Shown here piece by piece: positions 8,734 to 17,860 of a stretch of DNA of 64,000 nt (position 1 is the first letter of the stretch; each line of letters opens with the position of its first letter). The position numbers were made by a program, and so were the translations under genes. The notes under the pieces were generated by a model. It was not told where the DNA came from. It saw nothing but the letters and a program-made list of their open reading frames with translations, and made no database searches. Origin of the DNA: HdN1 sp052035295 (lineage in GTDB: Bacteria; Pseudomonadota; Gammaproteobacteria; Pseudomonadales; Ketobacteraceae); contig JBPOHS010000008.1 of assembly GCA_052035295.1 (NCBI GenBank), forward strand, positions 17,505-81,504, read 5' to 3'.

Positions 8734-9065
8734 GTTTTCCATCTGTCCAAATACGACAGGGACGATCGTAAAAGATGCGTGGAAGGTGACAAATATTGTC
8801 AATTTTACTTCCGGATCCTTCAGATTATGCCCGCTCTCTTTTTCTTCAGGTATTTCGGTTTCAATAACGTGCCCATTTGATGGCTCGAAGATTACGACAA
8901 TACCGTCGCTGACCATCGCCAGTGGTGACTATGAGAAGTGGTGACTGCCAGAATTGATGAACGTCGCCATGCCTGTTGTCTGGAACAGTGTGTCCCGTTG
9001 CGACCCTTTCCGACACGTGCTGTTTCTGTGATTATGACCGCTGGTCATTACATCCGGAGAGCGTC
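8734..9065. other. Intergenic region upstream of OYE-type gene
   Basis: Holds the promoter region of the flavin oxidoreductase, including the inverted repeat at 9034-9048. A minus-strand frame of 77 codons (8683-8916) overlaps the terminator and lacks a ribosome binding site, so I do not call it. Nothing else is recognised. Confidence 0.5.
9034..9048. promoter_or_regulatory. Palindromic operator ATGACCGCTGGTCAT, copy 1
   Basis: Perfect inverted repeat ATGACC-GCT-GGTCAT, 18 bases before the ATG of the Old-Yellow-Enzyme-type gene. The identical 15-mer occurs at 34131-34145 upstream of the RND efflux genes. The form is that of a TetR-family operator; the regulator is not identified. Confidence 0.6.
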
Positions 9066-10313
9066 ATGTATCCAGCCCACGTATTGTCTTCCCCGCTAAC
9101 ATTGCCCTGTGGCGCCACGCTTCCCAACCGCTTCGGCAAATCCGCCATGAGTGAAGCATTGGGCACCCTCGACAACCATGTCACACCGTCGCTGGCAACG
9201 CTCTACGGGCGTTGGGCGCAGGGGCAGGTAGGGTTGGTTATCACCGGCAATGTCATGGTGGATCGTCGGCATCTGGGCGAGCCTGGCAACGTAGCGCTCG
9301 AAGATGATCGTGATATGGAGTTGCTACGGGCATGGGCGGCCGCTGGCACCGCCGGCGGAACCCACTTGTGGATGCAACTCAATCATCCGGGAAAGCAGGC
9401 GCCGAACCTGATCGTCAAGACCCCGGTGGCCCCTTCGGCAATATCGCTTGAGCCGCGTTTTCAGCGCTTTTTCAATCCGCCGCGTGCCCTGACGGAAGCT
9501 GACATCGAGGATATCGTAGAGCGTTTTGCACGAGCGGCCGCGTTGGCGAAACAGGCTGGATTTTCCGGTGTGCAAATTCATGGTGCGCACGGCTACCTGG
9601 TTAGCCAGTTTCTTTCCCCCTTGCACAATCAGCGCAATGATAAATGGGGTGGGCCACTCGAAAATCGTGCCCGTTTTGCCGTCGAGATCCTGCGTGCGAT
9701 TCGTGCTCAGGTGGGGGCTGAGTTTCCGGTGGGTATCAAAATGAACTCGGCCGATTTCCAGCGTGGCGGATTCAGTGAAGAGGAATCCATGCTGGTGGCG
9801 GAAATGCTGGCCGACGCGGGGCTGGATCTGTTGGAGATTTCCGGCGGTACCTATGAAGCGCCGCAAATGACCGGCAAGGATATTCGTGACAGCACGAAGC
9901 AGCGGGAAGCCTATTTCCTGCGTTACGCAGAACAAATTCGGCAGCGGGTGAAAACACCGTTGATGGTGACGGGCGGTTTTCGTACGTCGCAAGGAATGGC
10001 AGATGCCATTTCGTCGGGCGCTGCCGATATTGTCGGCTTGGCCCGTTCGCTGGCGATCGAGCCTGATCTGTGCAAGCGAATCCTGCAGGGCGAATCTTTC
10101 AGCAGCAAGGTGAAGCCACGCACGACAGGCATTAAAGCCATTGATGACATGGCCATGATGGAAACGGTCTGGTATACCCGACAACTGCAGCGCATGGGTA
10201 ATGGTAAATCACCGTGCCCTGACGAGAGTCCGTTGTGGGCGTTGATTCGCAACATGACCGTCTCCAGCTGGAAAGGCATCAAGACACAACGTTTGCGTGC
10301 CAGTGGTGGTTGA
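9066..10313 (+). CDS. NADH:flavin oxidoreductase, Old Yellow Enzyme family
   Basis: FMN-dependent ene-reductase-like enzyme of 415 residues, cytosolic TIM barrel. Diagnostic segments are LPNRFGKSAMSE near the N-terminus, QLNHPGKQ, the substrate-binding IHGAHGYLVSQFLSP, NKRxD-like HNQRNDKWGGPLENRARF, and the phosphate-binding MVTGGFRT/ADIVGLAR near the C-terminus. It lacks the Fe-S and pyridine nucleotide domains of 2,4-dienoyl-CoA reductase, so it is a single-domain member. I chose the ATG at 9066 because GGAGA lies just upstream and the first conserved segment follows. The palindrome at 9034-9048 suggests induction by electrophiles or aromatics through a TetR-type repressor, as with nemA/NemR; that is inference. 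Confidence 0.9.
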   Translation: MYPAHVLSSPLTLPCGATLPNRFGKSAMSEALGTLDNHVTPSLATLYGRWAQGQVGLVITGNVMVDRRHLGEPGNVALEDDRDMELLRAWAAAGTAGGTHLWMQLNHPGKQAPNLIVKTPVAPSAISLEPRFQRFFNPPRALTEADIEDIVERFARAAALAKQAGFSGVQIHGAHGYLVSQFLSPLHNQRNDKWGGPLENRARFAVEILRAIRAQVGAEFPVGIKMNSADFQRGGFSEEESMLVAEMLADAGLDLLEISGGTYEAPQMTGKDIRDSTKQREAYFLRYAEQIRQRVKTPLMVTGGFRTSQGMADAISSGAADIVGLARSLAIEPDLCKRILQGESFSSKVKPRTTGIKAIDDMAMMETVWYTRQLQRMGNGKSPCPDESPLWALIRNMTVSSWKGIKTQRLRASGG

Positions 10314-10342
10314 TTTCCTTTCCCTATAAAGGAGGCTGCAGC

Positions 10343-12976
10343 TCAAATGTTTGCGGCGTGTCGTGTGGGCGGCTGGTTTTTCTTGTTCAGCCAATCGACA
10401 AAATCGCTGAAGGGCATGGGCTTGGCAATGTAATACCCCTGCGCGAGGTCACAGCCGGCATCGCGCAGGAAATTGAGTGTCGCTTCGTCTTCAATTCCTT
10501 CTGCCACCACACGCAGCCCCAGATTATGTCCCATTTGCAGCGTCGTGGTGACGATGACCTGGTCATCCTGTTGCTGAGCCATGTCTTTTATAAAGGTACG
10601 ATCAATTTTTATTTCCTGTACTGGCAGGCGCTTGAGGTAGGCAAGCGAAGAGTATCCGGTGCCGAAATCATCGATGGCAATGCCAAACCCCGCTCGATCG
10701 AGTTCGTACAGAATGGTCGTGCCGCTGGTCTCATTCAGCATCATGGCCGTTTCGGTCAGTTCCATGACGATTTGACGGGGTGAAATTGCATGCTGCTGCG
10801 CTGCAAGCAAAATCCGGTCATGAAATGCCGGGTCTTGCAGATTTCTCGCCGAGATGTTGACCGACAAGGTTAATTCGTGTCCGAGGGCATTCAGTGTCTG
10901 CAGATAATGAAACGTTCTCTGGAAAACCCAGTAGGTCAGTGGCTGGATAACGCCCGTGCGTTCTGCCAGCGGGATGAATTGATCGGGCGGAATAAATCCA
11001 TGCTGCGGGTGTTTCCAGCGAATCAGCACTTCGGCGCCGGTCACGCTGCTGTTGGATAAATCGAGTTGCGGTTGCAGGTAGAGTTCAAGGTTGTCGGATT
11101 CTATGGCGTGGCGTAAATCACTGAGCAAGGTCAGTCGCTTGGCGCTGTAAGGATCTTCATCCTGACTATATATAGTCAATTGTTCCGGATGATTGCCTGC
11201 CAGCTCCAGGGCAATTTGCGCGCTTCGCAACAGGTGATCGGCGCTGTCGCCATGACGCGGGTATTGGCTGATACCGATTTGCACGTCCATTTGCAGCGAC
11301 ATTCCCTGGAAGGAAAACGGTTGCTCCAGACCTTTGCGCAATTGCAAGGCGAATTCCGAGATCGACTCCTTGTCGGTCAGCTTGATGATGCAGCCGAATA
11401 TTACCCCTTCAATGGTGGCAATGAAGTGGGATTGACTGCCTGAATTTTCCACCGGGTGAGAGTTTGCATTTTCGCTGACCAGTGTGGACATGCGCTGGGA
11501 AAGCACCCGCAATATGGCATCACCATTCTGGTGCCCCAGCGTTTTGTTGAATTCGTGGAAGTTCTTGAAGCTCACCAGCACCAGGCTGAACCTTGTTTCG
11601 GCGTCCTGCTCGTGCGCAATCAGCTGGCGCAAGGACTCACGCATCAGGTTACGGTTTGGCAAACCGGTGGTTCCGCTATGAAGTGCGCGGAATATCAATT
11701 GATGTTCGGTATTTTTCAGTCTTACCAGCGCTTCGTGTTTCTCGGCCAGTGCGGAATAGCGTTCACGGCGCTCGGTGTTGAACCGGTCTGCCAATCCCAG
11801 CGAGAGCAGAATGACTTCGATGACTGCACCGAACGCCATACTGTTTTGTGTCATGGTGTTTGCTGGCAGTGCACCCAGCAAGGCGAGAGCATAGGCCACC
11901 ACACCGAGCAACAGGCAAATCCATGCCAACAGGAAAAAAATCGCGGGGCGAGATCCTTTCTGCATACACACCCAGGCGACGATGCCCGCGAGCACAGAGG
12001 AAGTGACGGTATATATAGAAGATGCTTCGCTCAATACCCGGTCGAGGTCTGCGAGCTGAAATATCCAGATAACGGGGCCCACACACGCCAGGGTGAGCAG
12101 GAACTTGTCCATCTTCGGCCACAGCTGTTGCAAATGCACAAAGGAACGCAGAAACAGTAACGCCAGACTGACGCACGCGCTTGATCCCAGCGACGAAATC
12201 AGGCCACTGTACTCCCCCGTTTCAGACCACAGTATCAGGTGGCCGTATCCAGTGAGGGAATGGAATGTCAGAATCGTCGCAGACAAATAGGCGAGGTAGT
12301 AAATCTGCGACGGAAGCCGCAGCGTTGCATATAGAAAGAGGTTGTAAAGCAGCATGGCGTACATCACGCCGAAGAACGCGCCATAGAAATAATTGTTGCG
12401 AATTTCTTCGCGCATCAGGGTCCAGCGATTCCACACCTGCAAGGGTACCTGGATGGCACCGCCTTTGCGCTTCAGGTTGAACAGCAGGGTAACGTCCTCG
12501 CCGGGGGCCAGCTTTACCGGAAAAACGAAATTATGGTGTGGAACCTCCTGTTGCGAGACGGGAATGCCATATCCGGAGTGATGCAGCTCGATATTGCCAT
12601 TTTGACGGACTATGTAGAGATCGGCGCGAACCAGATTGGCGTAGGCAATTTCAACATACCAGTGGTCAGCGTCCTGTGCGTCGGCCGACAGCCCCAGGTG
12701 GGTTTTGATCCAGATCGCACCGTCCTGATGCCCCAGGTTCAACGCGGTTTTCTGCTCATGCCTCACCAGAAGGTCAGTCGCTTGCAGCACCTCTGTTGCA
12801 TTCAGGGCATCCTCAGCATCGATGCGATAGCTGATGGCCTGGTCGAGAACGCGAAAGGTGGTATCGGACTGGAGCAGGTTGGCGGACACGGGGCAGGCAT
12901 AGCAAAGTGACAGGAGGAAGAACCACCTGCTTGTTTTTTGGAGTTTGGCAGAGAAGGTGCGGAAAAATAGGATCAC
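10343..12976 (-). CDS. 7TM-DISM sensor with degenerate GGDEF and EAL domain
   Basis: An 877-residue inner-membrane cyclic-di-GMP enzyme. Order: signal peptide (about 1-32), periplasmic 7TMR-DISMED2-type sensory domain (about 40-170), seven-helix DISM membrane region (about 190-400), GGDEF-like domain (about 430-590) and EAL domain (about 605-860). In the GGDEF domain the signature is replaced by IEGVIFG, so cyclase activity is not expected. The EAL domain keeps the E (as EVL), DDFGTGYSS, the K of IKIDRTF and the E of VAEGIE, so it should be an active phosphodiesterase. GGAG upstream is rather distant from the ATG, so the start is not certain. Confidence 0.9.
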   Translation of the reverse strand: MILFFRTFSAKLQKTSRWFFLLSLCYACPVSANLLQSDTTFRVLDQAISYRIDAEDALNATEVLQATDLLVRHEQKTALNLGHQDGAIWIKTHLGLSADAQDADHWYVEIAYANLVRADLYIVRQNGNIELHHSGYGIPVSQQEVPHHNFVFPVKLAPGEDVTLLFNLKRKGGAIQVPLQVWNRWTLMREEIRNNYFYGAFFGVMYAMLLYNLFLYATLRLPSQIYYLAYLSATILTFHSLTGYGHLILWSETGEYSGLISSLGSSACVSLALLFLRSFVHLQQLWPKMDKFLLTLACVGPVIWIFQLADLDRVLSEASSIYTVTSSVLAGIVAWVCMQKGSRPAIFFLLAWICLLLGVVAYALALLGALPANTMTQNSMAFGAVIEVILLSLGLADRFNTERRERYSALAEKHEALVRLKNTEHQLIFRALHSGTTGLPNRNLMRESLRQLIAHEQDAETRFSLVLVSFKNFHEFNKTLGHQNGDAILRVLSQRMSTLVSENANSHPVENSGSQSHFIATIEGVIFGCIIKLTDKESISEFALQLRKGLEQPFSFQGMSLQMDVQIGISQYPRHGDSADHLLRSAQIALELAGNHPEQLTIYSQDEDPYSAKRLTLLSDLRHAIESDNLELYLQPQLDLSNSSVTGAEVLIRWKHPQHGFIPPDQFIPLAERTGVIQPLTYWVFQRTFHYLQTLNALGHELTLSVNISARNLQDPAFHDRILLAAQQHAISPRQIVMELTETAMMLNETSGTTILYELDRAGFGIAIDDFGTGYSSLAYLKRLPVQEIKIDRTFIKDMAQQQDDQVIVTTTLQMGHNLGLRVVAEGIEDEATLNFLRDAGCDLAQGYYIAKPMPFSDFVDWLNKKNQPPTRHAANI

Positions 12977-13024
12977 TGGGCTGGCTGAAAACTCTGGTTG
13001 CTCCTTTTTTAATCAGTATAGACA

Positions 13025-13056
13025 ATTCCCGCAGGTCGCCAGTGACCTGCGGGAAT
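13025..13056 (-). terminator. Strong hairpin between the secreted protein and EAL genes
   Basis: ATTCCCGCAGGTC (13025-13037) pairs perfectly with GACCTGCGGGAAT (13044-13056), loop GCCAGT. It lies after the stop of the gene at 13118-13678. Neither side has a good T tract, so a terminator role is likely but not certain. Confidence 0.5.
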
Positions 13057-13117
13057 CTTTAGGGGGCTTTAGTTATCAAGTATTTGAAGCAGGATCGATC
13101 GTTTGAAGCGGCGTCGT

Positions 13118-13678
13118 TCAGCGTGCTTTAAAGAATTTTTCCAGCACGCCTGCATTGCGTAATACCGCAGCCTTGTCGGCCGCTGGCGCATCCTTGGCGG
13201 CTTCCATGATTGCCTGGCTGCCCTGCATGGCCTGCTCCATCTGGGCACGCAGATGCGCCGGGATATTCGGGTTGTCTTCCATTTGCTTCATGGCCATGCC
13301 CAGCTGATCTGGCGTGAATGCTTGATGCTTGCTCATGGCATTGGCGAAATGTGCAGTGATGATACGATCTCCCAACTGTGCCCATTCATCGGCATTCGCG
13401 TAGCCGTTTTGCTTCAGCACGCCCTGCACGTCACCGAAATGTGGGCTCTTTTTCGCTTCATTGATGCTCTGGGTGAAGGCATGGGCCGGATTTTTCATGG
13501 CTGCCACTTGCTGGCCTTCAGGAATGACTTCATTGCTGGCGTGCTGTTTGCCCCAGCTCTGCAGGGCGGTCGCAGCGGTGACCCATTTCTGGATGTCAGC
13601 ATCGCTCAGATCGGCAGCAATTGAGATTTGGCTCAGTGACAGGGCGGTGGCGAGTGTCATTATTTTAAGAATTCGCAT
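13118..13678 (-). CDS. Secreted protein of unknown function
   Basis: A 186-residue protein with a clear signal peptide (MRILKIMTLATALSLSQISIAA, cleavage about residue 22) and a mostly helical mature part. It contains no cysteine or recognised catalytic motif. The segment VQGVLKQNGYANADEWAQLGDRIITAHFANA and a Met/Gln-rich helix near residues 120-155 stand out. It is likely periplasmic. It is the next gene upstream of the EAL protein on the same strand, but a hairpin and about 140 bases separate them. I do not recognise the family. Confidence 0.75.
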   Translation of the reverse strand: MRILKIMTLATALSLSQISIAADLSDADIQKWVTAATALQSWGKQHASNEVIPEGQQVAAMKNPAHAFTQSINEAKKSPHFGDVQGVLKQNGYANADEWAQLGDRIITAHFANAMSKHQAFTPDQLGMAMKQMEDNPNIPAHLRAQMEQAMQGSQAIMEAAKDAPAADKAAVLRNAGVLEKFFKAR

Positions 13679-13815
13679 GAGGGCTCCAAAAAGTGGGCAG
13701 TGGAAATCAGGGCGATCATTGTGCCGGAGGATGATTCAGAATGGTAACAGTTGCCGATGAATTGCAAATGAACTGCGACTTCCGGCAGCGCATTGGCAGG
13801 CGAAGTAGCCGCTAT

Positions 13816-14247
13816 TCACGCCTGCTGTTGTGCAATCGACTGGATCTTTTTCACCATGGATTTGAGACCGTTGCCACGGGTCGGGCTGAGGTGCTTGATC
13901 AAACCGGTTTGATTGAAATAGTTTTCGATATCAAACGCCAGGATGTCAGCGGGCGTTTTTTCGTTGTACGCCGCCATGACCATGGCCAGCAGTCCCTTGA
14001 CGATAAAAGCATCGCTGTCGACATCAAAGCTGAGCTTTCCGGTTGCCGAATCGTAATGATGCTGGATCCAGACCTGACTCTGGCAGCCTTGCAACAGGTT
14101 TTGCCCGGTTTTGATGTCATCAGGAAGAGCGGGCAGTTTCTTGCCCAGATCGATAATATAGCGGTAGCGTTCTTCCCAGTCGTCGAGAAAACTCAGATCG
14201 TCGACCAGAATATCGCTGGTAATGTCGGTGCCAAAAGGGTGTTTCAT
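13816..14247 (-). CDS. sufE: Cysteine desulfuration protein SufE
   Basis: Accepts sulfane sulfur from SufS and passes it to the SufBCD scaffold. The protein is 143 residues. The acceptor Cys is residue 55 in the motif GCQSQVW, the family signature. The ATG at 14247 has AGGAATTC upstream and gives the normal length; the longer frame start at 14400 would add a non-conserved leader. It is the last gene of the suf operon, 58 bases after sufT. Confidence 0.95.
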   Translation of the reverse strand: MKHPFGTDITSDILVDDLSFLDDWEERYRYIIDLGKKLPALPDDIKTGQNLLQGCQSQVWIQHHYDSATGKLSFDVDSDAFIVKGLLAMVMAAYNEKTPADILAFDIENYFNQTGLIKHLSPTRGNGLKSMVKKIQSIAQQQA

Positions 14248-14305
14248 TGACAGAATTCCTGCCCGATGGAGGTAAAAAAGCGAATGGGGCAGTTGGCGCT
14301 CCGGC

Positions 14306-14860
14306 TCAGAGCAGCCCCAGTTCGAGTTTGGCTTCGTCGGAAATTCGCTCCCGATCCCACGGCGGATCAAAGACCAGTTTGACGTCCACCTGACCGACAT
14401 GCGGCACCTTGCCCAAGCGGTATTTTACATCATCTGCCAGCACCTGCCCCATCCCGCAGGTGGGAGAGGTGAGCGTCATGGTGACGCAGATGTCGGCTTT
14501 CCCGTCATCTTTCACGATGTTGGCCACGTCGTACACCAGCCCCAGTTCAACGATATTGACCGGAATTTCAGGGTCATACACGGTGGCTAACGCCTCCCAT
14601 ACATGGCTGGGCTGGAAGCTGCCGTTGTCTGGTGTGCTGAAATGCAGTTCGGCGCGTTCGAAACCCAGTGCGTCGGCATCAGTGCCGTCAATGCGGGCCA
14701 TGCTGCCCTTGTGGGTCACGGTGTAGGTGCCACCCTTGGCCTGGGTGACCGTGATAAACGTATTCTTGGTAATGGTGATGGGCTCGCCGGAAGGCACTAG
14801 GCGCGCCGGACAATCACGTTGTACCACTACCATGCGCTGTTCTTTTTGCAGGGTCATCAT
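14306..14860 (-). CDS. sufT: Fe-S assembly protein SufT (DUF59/MIP18 family)
   Basis: Auxiliary Fe-S maturation factor of 184 residues. The C-terminal half is a DUF59/MIP18 domain with DPEIPVNIVELGLVYDV and the Cys-containing motif LTSPTCGMG; the N-terminal part (MVVVQRDCPARLVPSG onward) is specific to the long SufT form found in SUF operons. Two ATG codons (14860 and 14857) are possible; AAGGTGG lies upstream. It lies 23 bases after sufA. Confidence 0.93.
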   Translation of the reverse strand: MMTLQKEQRMVVVQRDCPARLVPSGEPITITKNTFITVTQAKGGTYTVTHKGSMARIDGTDADALGFERAELHFSTPDNGSFQPSHVWEALATVYDPEIPVNIVELGLVYDVANIVKDDGKADICVTMTLTSPTCGMGQVLADDVKYRLGKVPHVGQVDVKLVFDPPWDRERISDEAKLELGLL

Positions 14861-14883
14861 GTCAGTTCACCACCTTCGACATC

Positions 14884-15240
14884 TTATTTGACAGTGAAGC
14901 TTTCACCGCAGCCGCACTCGCCCGTGACGTTGGGGTTACGAAACTGGATCGAGCGATTGAGCCCTTCCTTGACATAGTCGACTTCCATTCCCTGTATCAT
15001 CGGCAGACTTTCCTTGTCGATGAACACATTCAAGCCTTCGCTGATATGCAGTAAAACATCGTCGTTGGTGGTTGCTTCCACCGTATCGAGCACATATTTA
15101 TAACCGGAACATCCGCTGGGTTTGACCGCTACCCGGATGCCTTTCGCGCGCTCGTCAGACTGCAGACGCTTGCGCAAATGTTCGATGGCCGCCACGGTGA
15201 AAGTGATGCTGGATTCAGGAACAAACGTTTGAACGCTCAT
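14884..15240 (-). CDS. sufA: A-type Fe-S carrier SufA
   Basis: A-type carrier that receives Fe-S clusters and hands them to apoproteins, 118 residues. The three cluster-ligating cysteines are present: Cys44 in PSGCSGY and Cys109 and Cys111 in the C-terminal ECGCGESF. It sits between sufS and sufT, the standard place. IscA and ErpA are close relatives, but the operon favours SufA. Confidence 0.93.
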   Translation of the reverse strand: MSVQTFVPESSITFTVAAIEHLRKRLQSDERAKGIRVAVKPSGCSGYKYVLDTVEATTNDDVLLHISEGLNVFIDKESLPMIQGMEVDYVKEGLNRSIQFRNPNVTGECGCGESFTVK

Positions 15241-15256
15241 ATGCAGACCTCGTCAC

Positions 15257-16528
15257 TCAAAGGAACGTACTGACCTTTCGCAGGGCGTGGAAAAACGTAT
15301 CCACTTCCTGCGGTGAATTGTAGAACGCGAACGATGCTCGCACCGTTCCCGGAATGGCATACTGATCCATGATGGGCATGGCGCAGTGATGACCGGTGCG
15401 CACGGCAATGCCTTGCTGGTCGAGCAGGGTGCCGACATCATGCGGGTGACCGCCCTGCAGCAGGAATGACATAACGCCTGCCTTGCTGGTCGACCGCCCG
15501 ATACGGGTCAGCCCTGTGAAGTCGTCCGCGAGTGCCTGGGCATAGGCGAGGAGGGCATCTTCGTGACGAATCAGGGCTGCGCGATCCAGCTTCTCCAGCC
15601 ATTCCACGGCGGCGCCCAATCCGATAACGCCTGCAATATGGGGAGTGCCCGCCTCGAATTTGTAGGGTAATTCGTTATAGGTGGTTTTCTCGAAGGTCAC
15701 GCGGGAAATCATCTCGCCGCCCCCTTGGTACGGAGGCATGGCATTCAACAGGTCGGCTTTGCCGTAAAGCACGCCGATGCCCGTTGGGCCGTACATTTTG
15801 TGGCCCGAAAACGCATAAAAATCGCAGTCGAGTGCCTGCACGTCGATCTGCCAGTGAGGCATGGCCTGCGCGCCATCGATCATGGCAATCGCGCCGACCT
15901 CATGTGCCTTGTCGATGATGTGCTTGACCGGGTTGATGGTGCCCAGCGCATTGGAGACATGTACCACCGACACCAGTCGGGTGCGTGGCGACAGCAACCG
16001 GTGAAAAGCGTCGAGATCAAGATCGCCTTCTGCGGTAACCGGTATGACTTTCAGCGTCGCACCGGTCGCTTCGCACACGATTTGCCAGGGGACGATGTTG
16101 GCGTGGTGTTCCATTGCCGATATCAGGATTTCGTCACCCTTGCCAACATTATTGCGGGCCCAGCTATGCGCGACCAGATTGATCGATTCCGTGGTGCCGC
16201 GTGTCCAGATCACCTGTTCCGCTGTGGGCGAATTGATATAGCGCGCAACCGCTTTACGTGCATTTTCAAAGCCCTGGGTCGCGCGATCGCTGAGTGCGTG
16301 CGCTGCACGGTGAACGTTGGAGTTATCCAGACGGTAGTAGTGATCGATAGCCTCGATCACTGCCGTCGGTTTGTGCGTGGTCGCCGCGTTGTCGAGATAC
16401 ACCAAGGGCTTGCCATGCACCTGCTGGTGCAGGATCGGAAATTCCGCGCGCAACGCGTTGAGCGCCGCGTCTGGCAAAAACTGATCACGGAAGTCAGAGG
16501 CAGTGGGCCCGCCGTTCATAGGTCGCAT
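15257..16528 (-). CDS. sufS: Cysteine desulfurase SufS
   Basis: PLP enzyme that takes sulfur from cysteine for Fe-S assembly, 423 residues, group II desulfurase. Visible are YLDNAATTHKP near the N-terminus, AMEHHANIVPWQ, the PLP-lysine segment SGHKMYGPTG, and the active-site Cys382 in RTGHHCAMP. The start overlaps the 3' end of sufD by 13 bases; a second ATG at 16519 is also possible. It works with SufE, encoded three genes downstream. Confidence 0.96.
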   Translation of the reverse strand: MRPMNGGPTASDFRDQFLPDAALNALRAEFPILHQQVHGKPLVYLDNAATTHKPTAVIEAIDHYYRLDNSNVHRAAHALSDRATQGFENARKAVARYINSPTAEQVIWTRGTTESINLVAHSWARNNVGKGDEILISAMEHHANIVPWQIVCEATGATLKVIPVTAEGDLDLDAFHRLLSPRTRLVSVVHVSNALGTINPVKHIIDKAHEVGAIAMIDGAQAMPHWQIDVQALDCDFYAFSGHKMYGPTGIGVLYGKADLLNAMPPYQGGGEMISRVTFEKTTYNELPYKFEAGTPHIAGVIGLGAAVEWLEKLDRAALIRHEDALLAYAQALADDFTGLTRIGRSTSKAGVMSFLLQGGHPHDVGTLLDQQGIAVRTGHHCAMPIMDQYAIPGTVRASFAFYNSPQEVDTFFHALRKVSTFL

Positions 16529-17859
16529 AAGCCCCCCAGCTGCTTCACATCACGGAAATAGGCCATCAGACGCTGCTTCACCGCATCGGCAAGACCCGGT
16601 ACTGGCAGTGTTTCAACGATTTCGTTGATGAAACCAAAGCTCAGCATGGCTTCGGCTGTCGCTTTGTCGATGCCGCGTGACTCAAAATAAAACAGGGCTT
16701 TTTCGTCGAGTTGGCCAATGCTGGCACCGTGCGCGCACTTGACGTCATCCGCGTAGATTTCGAGTTCCGGTTTGGTGTCGATCTCTGCTTCACGCGACAG
16801 CAACAGGTTTTTGTTGTTCAGTTGCGCATCGGTCTTCTGTGCCTGCGGGTGAATATGGATCCGGCCATTGAATACCGCCCGTGATTGATCGGTGATCAAC
16901 CCCTTGTAGCGCGTGGTTGATTGGCAGCGCCCGCTGATGTGTTCCAGATTCAGGTGATTGTCGACATGCTGCGCATGCTTGCTGAGGAAGGCGCCATTGA
17001 GTGTGGCTTCAGCGCCTGTCGCGGTAAACTGCAGGTGCAAATCATTGCGTACCAAGGTGGTTCCCAGTGTGACCAGGTAATGCTGGTAACGGCTGTCACG
17101 CTGCAGGCTGGTTTGCGTCACTTGTACCTGATGGCAGGCTTCGTCGGCCATTTGCAGCTGCACGTGCTGTAGCGAAGCGTTGTCCTGCACATGCACTTGT
17201 ACCAGTGAATTCAGCAGGCTCTTGCCGGCGTCACGCGGGGTATCACAGAGCTGTACCAGCGTGGCTTCGGCGCCACGTTCGATAACGACAAGAACGCGCA
17301 AGCTGGCAGCAAAACTCTCTGCGCTATCCGCCCATTGCTCAATCACAATCGGCTGTTCAATGCGCTTTCCGGCGCTTACCGTTACCACCCAGCCGTCTTG
17401 CAGGCTGGCTTCGGACAACTGTGCAAACGGATGCGATTGCCAGCGTGCGTCCAGCGTCAGCAAGGACGAATAACGCTGCAGTTCAGCTTCATCGAGATCG
17501 CTCAAGCGTTGGCACTGCACACCCGCAGGAAGATCGCGGGCCTCTAGTATTGCGTGACCATTGTTGACGCGCAGACGCAGCGCTGCGTTTTCTATCGCAA
17601 TATCGCTCGATGCGCTGCTGCTCTCGCTGACAGAACGCCAAAGCGTTTCATTTTCAAGCGCTTGCAACCCGGTGTATTTCCACGCTTCGGTTTTGCGATC
17701 CGGAAACACCATGGCTTGCAATTGTGAGCGTGCCGCCTCCTGGAGGTGACGTAAAACGGGTTGCTCAGCCAATGCACGTTGATCAGCCCACTGACAAGCA
17801 AGTTGTTTCAGCACTTGTGCATGCTGTGCGCGCGTTACCTGGGATGCAGTACCACTCAT
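16516..17859 (-). CDS. sufD: Fe-S scaffold subunit SufD
   Basis: Component of the SufBC2D scaffold, 447 residues. The C-terminal half carries the SufB/D beta-helix core (QTDAQL-like KTDAQLNNKNLLLS, IYADDVKCAHGASIGQLDE, and YFESRGIDKATAEAMLSFGF), with the conserved Cys and His of the KCAHGA motif. I chose the ATG at 17859, one base after the sufC stop codon, indicating coupling; the longer frame to 17994 runs into sufC. Confidence 0.95.
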   Translation of the reverse strand: MSGTASQVTRAQHAQVLKQLACQWADQRALAEQPVLRHLQEAARSQLQAMVFPDRKTEAWKYTGLQALENETLWRSVSESSSASSDIAIENAALRLRVNNGHAILEARDLPAGVQCQRLSDLDEAELQRYSSLLTLDARWQSHPFAQLSEASLQDGWVVTVSAGKRIEQPIVIEQWADSAESFAASLRVLVVIERGAEATLVQLCDTPRDAGKSLLNSLVQVHVQDNASLQHVQLQMADEACHQVQVTQTSLQRDSRYQHYLVTLGTTLVRNDLHLQFTATGAEATLNGAFLSKHAQHVDNHLNLEHISGRCQSTTRYKGLITDQSRAVFNGRIHIHPQAQKTDAQLNNKNLLLSREAEIDTKPELEIYADDVKCAHGASIGQLDEKALFYFESRGIDKATAEAMLSFGFINEIVETLPVPGLADAVKQRLMAYFRDVKQLGGLCDL

Positions 17860-17860
17860 G

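Noticed and set aside
8406..8771. Second-frame 121-codon ORF inside the Lys-Ala protein gene
   Set aside because: It is a shadow of the repetitive gene; composition follows from the repeat.
8683..8916. 77-codon minus-strand frame near the terminator at 8707
   Set aside because: It runs through the terminator, lacks a ribosome binding site and has no recognisable product.
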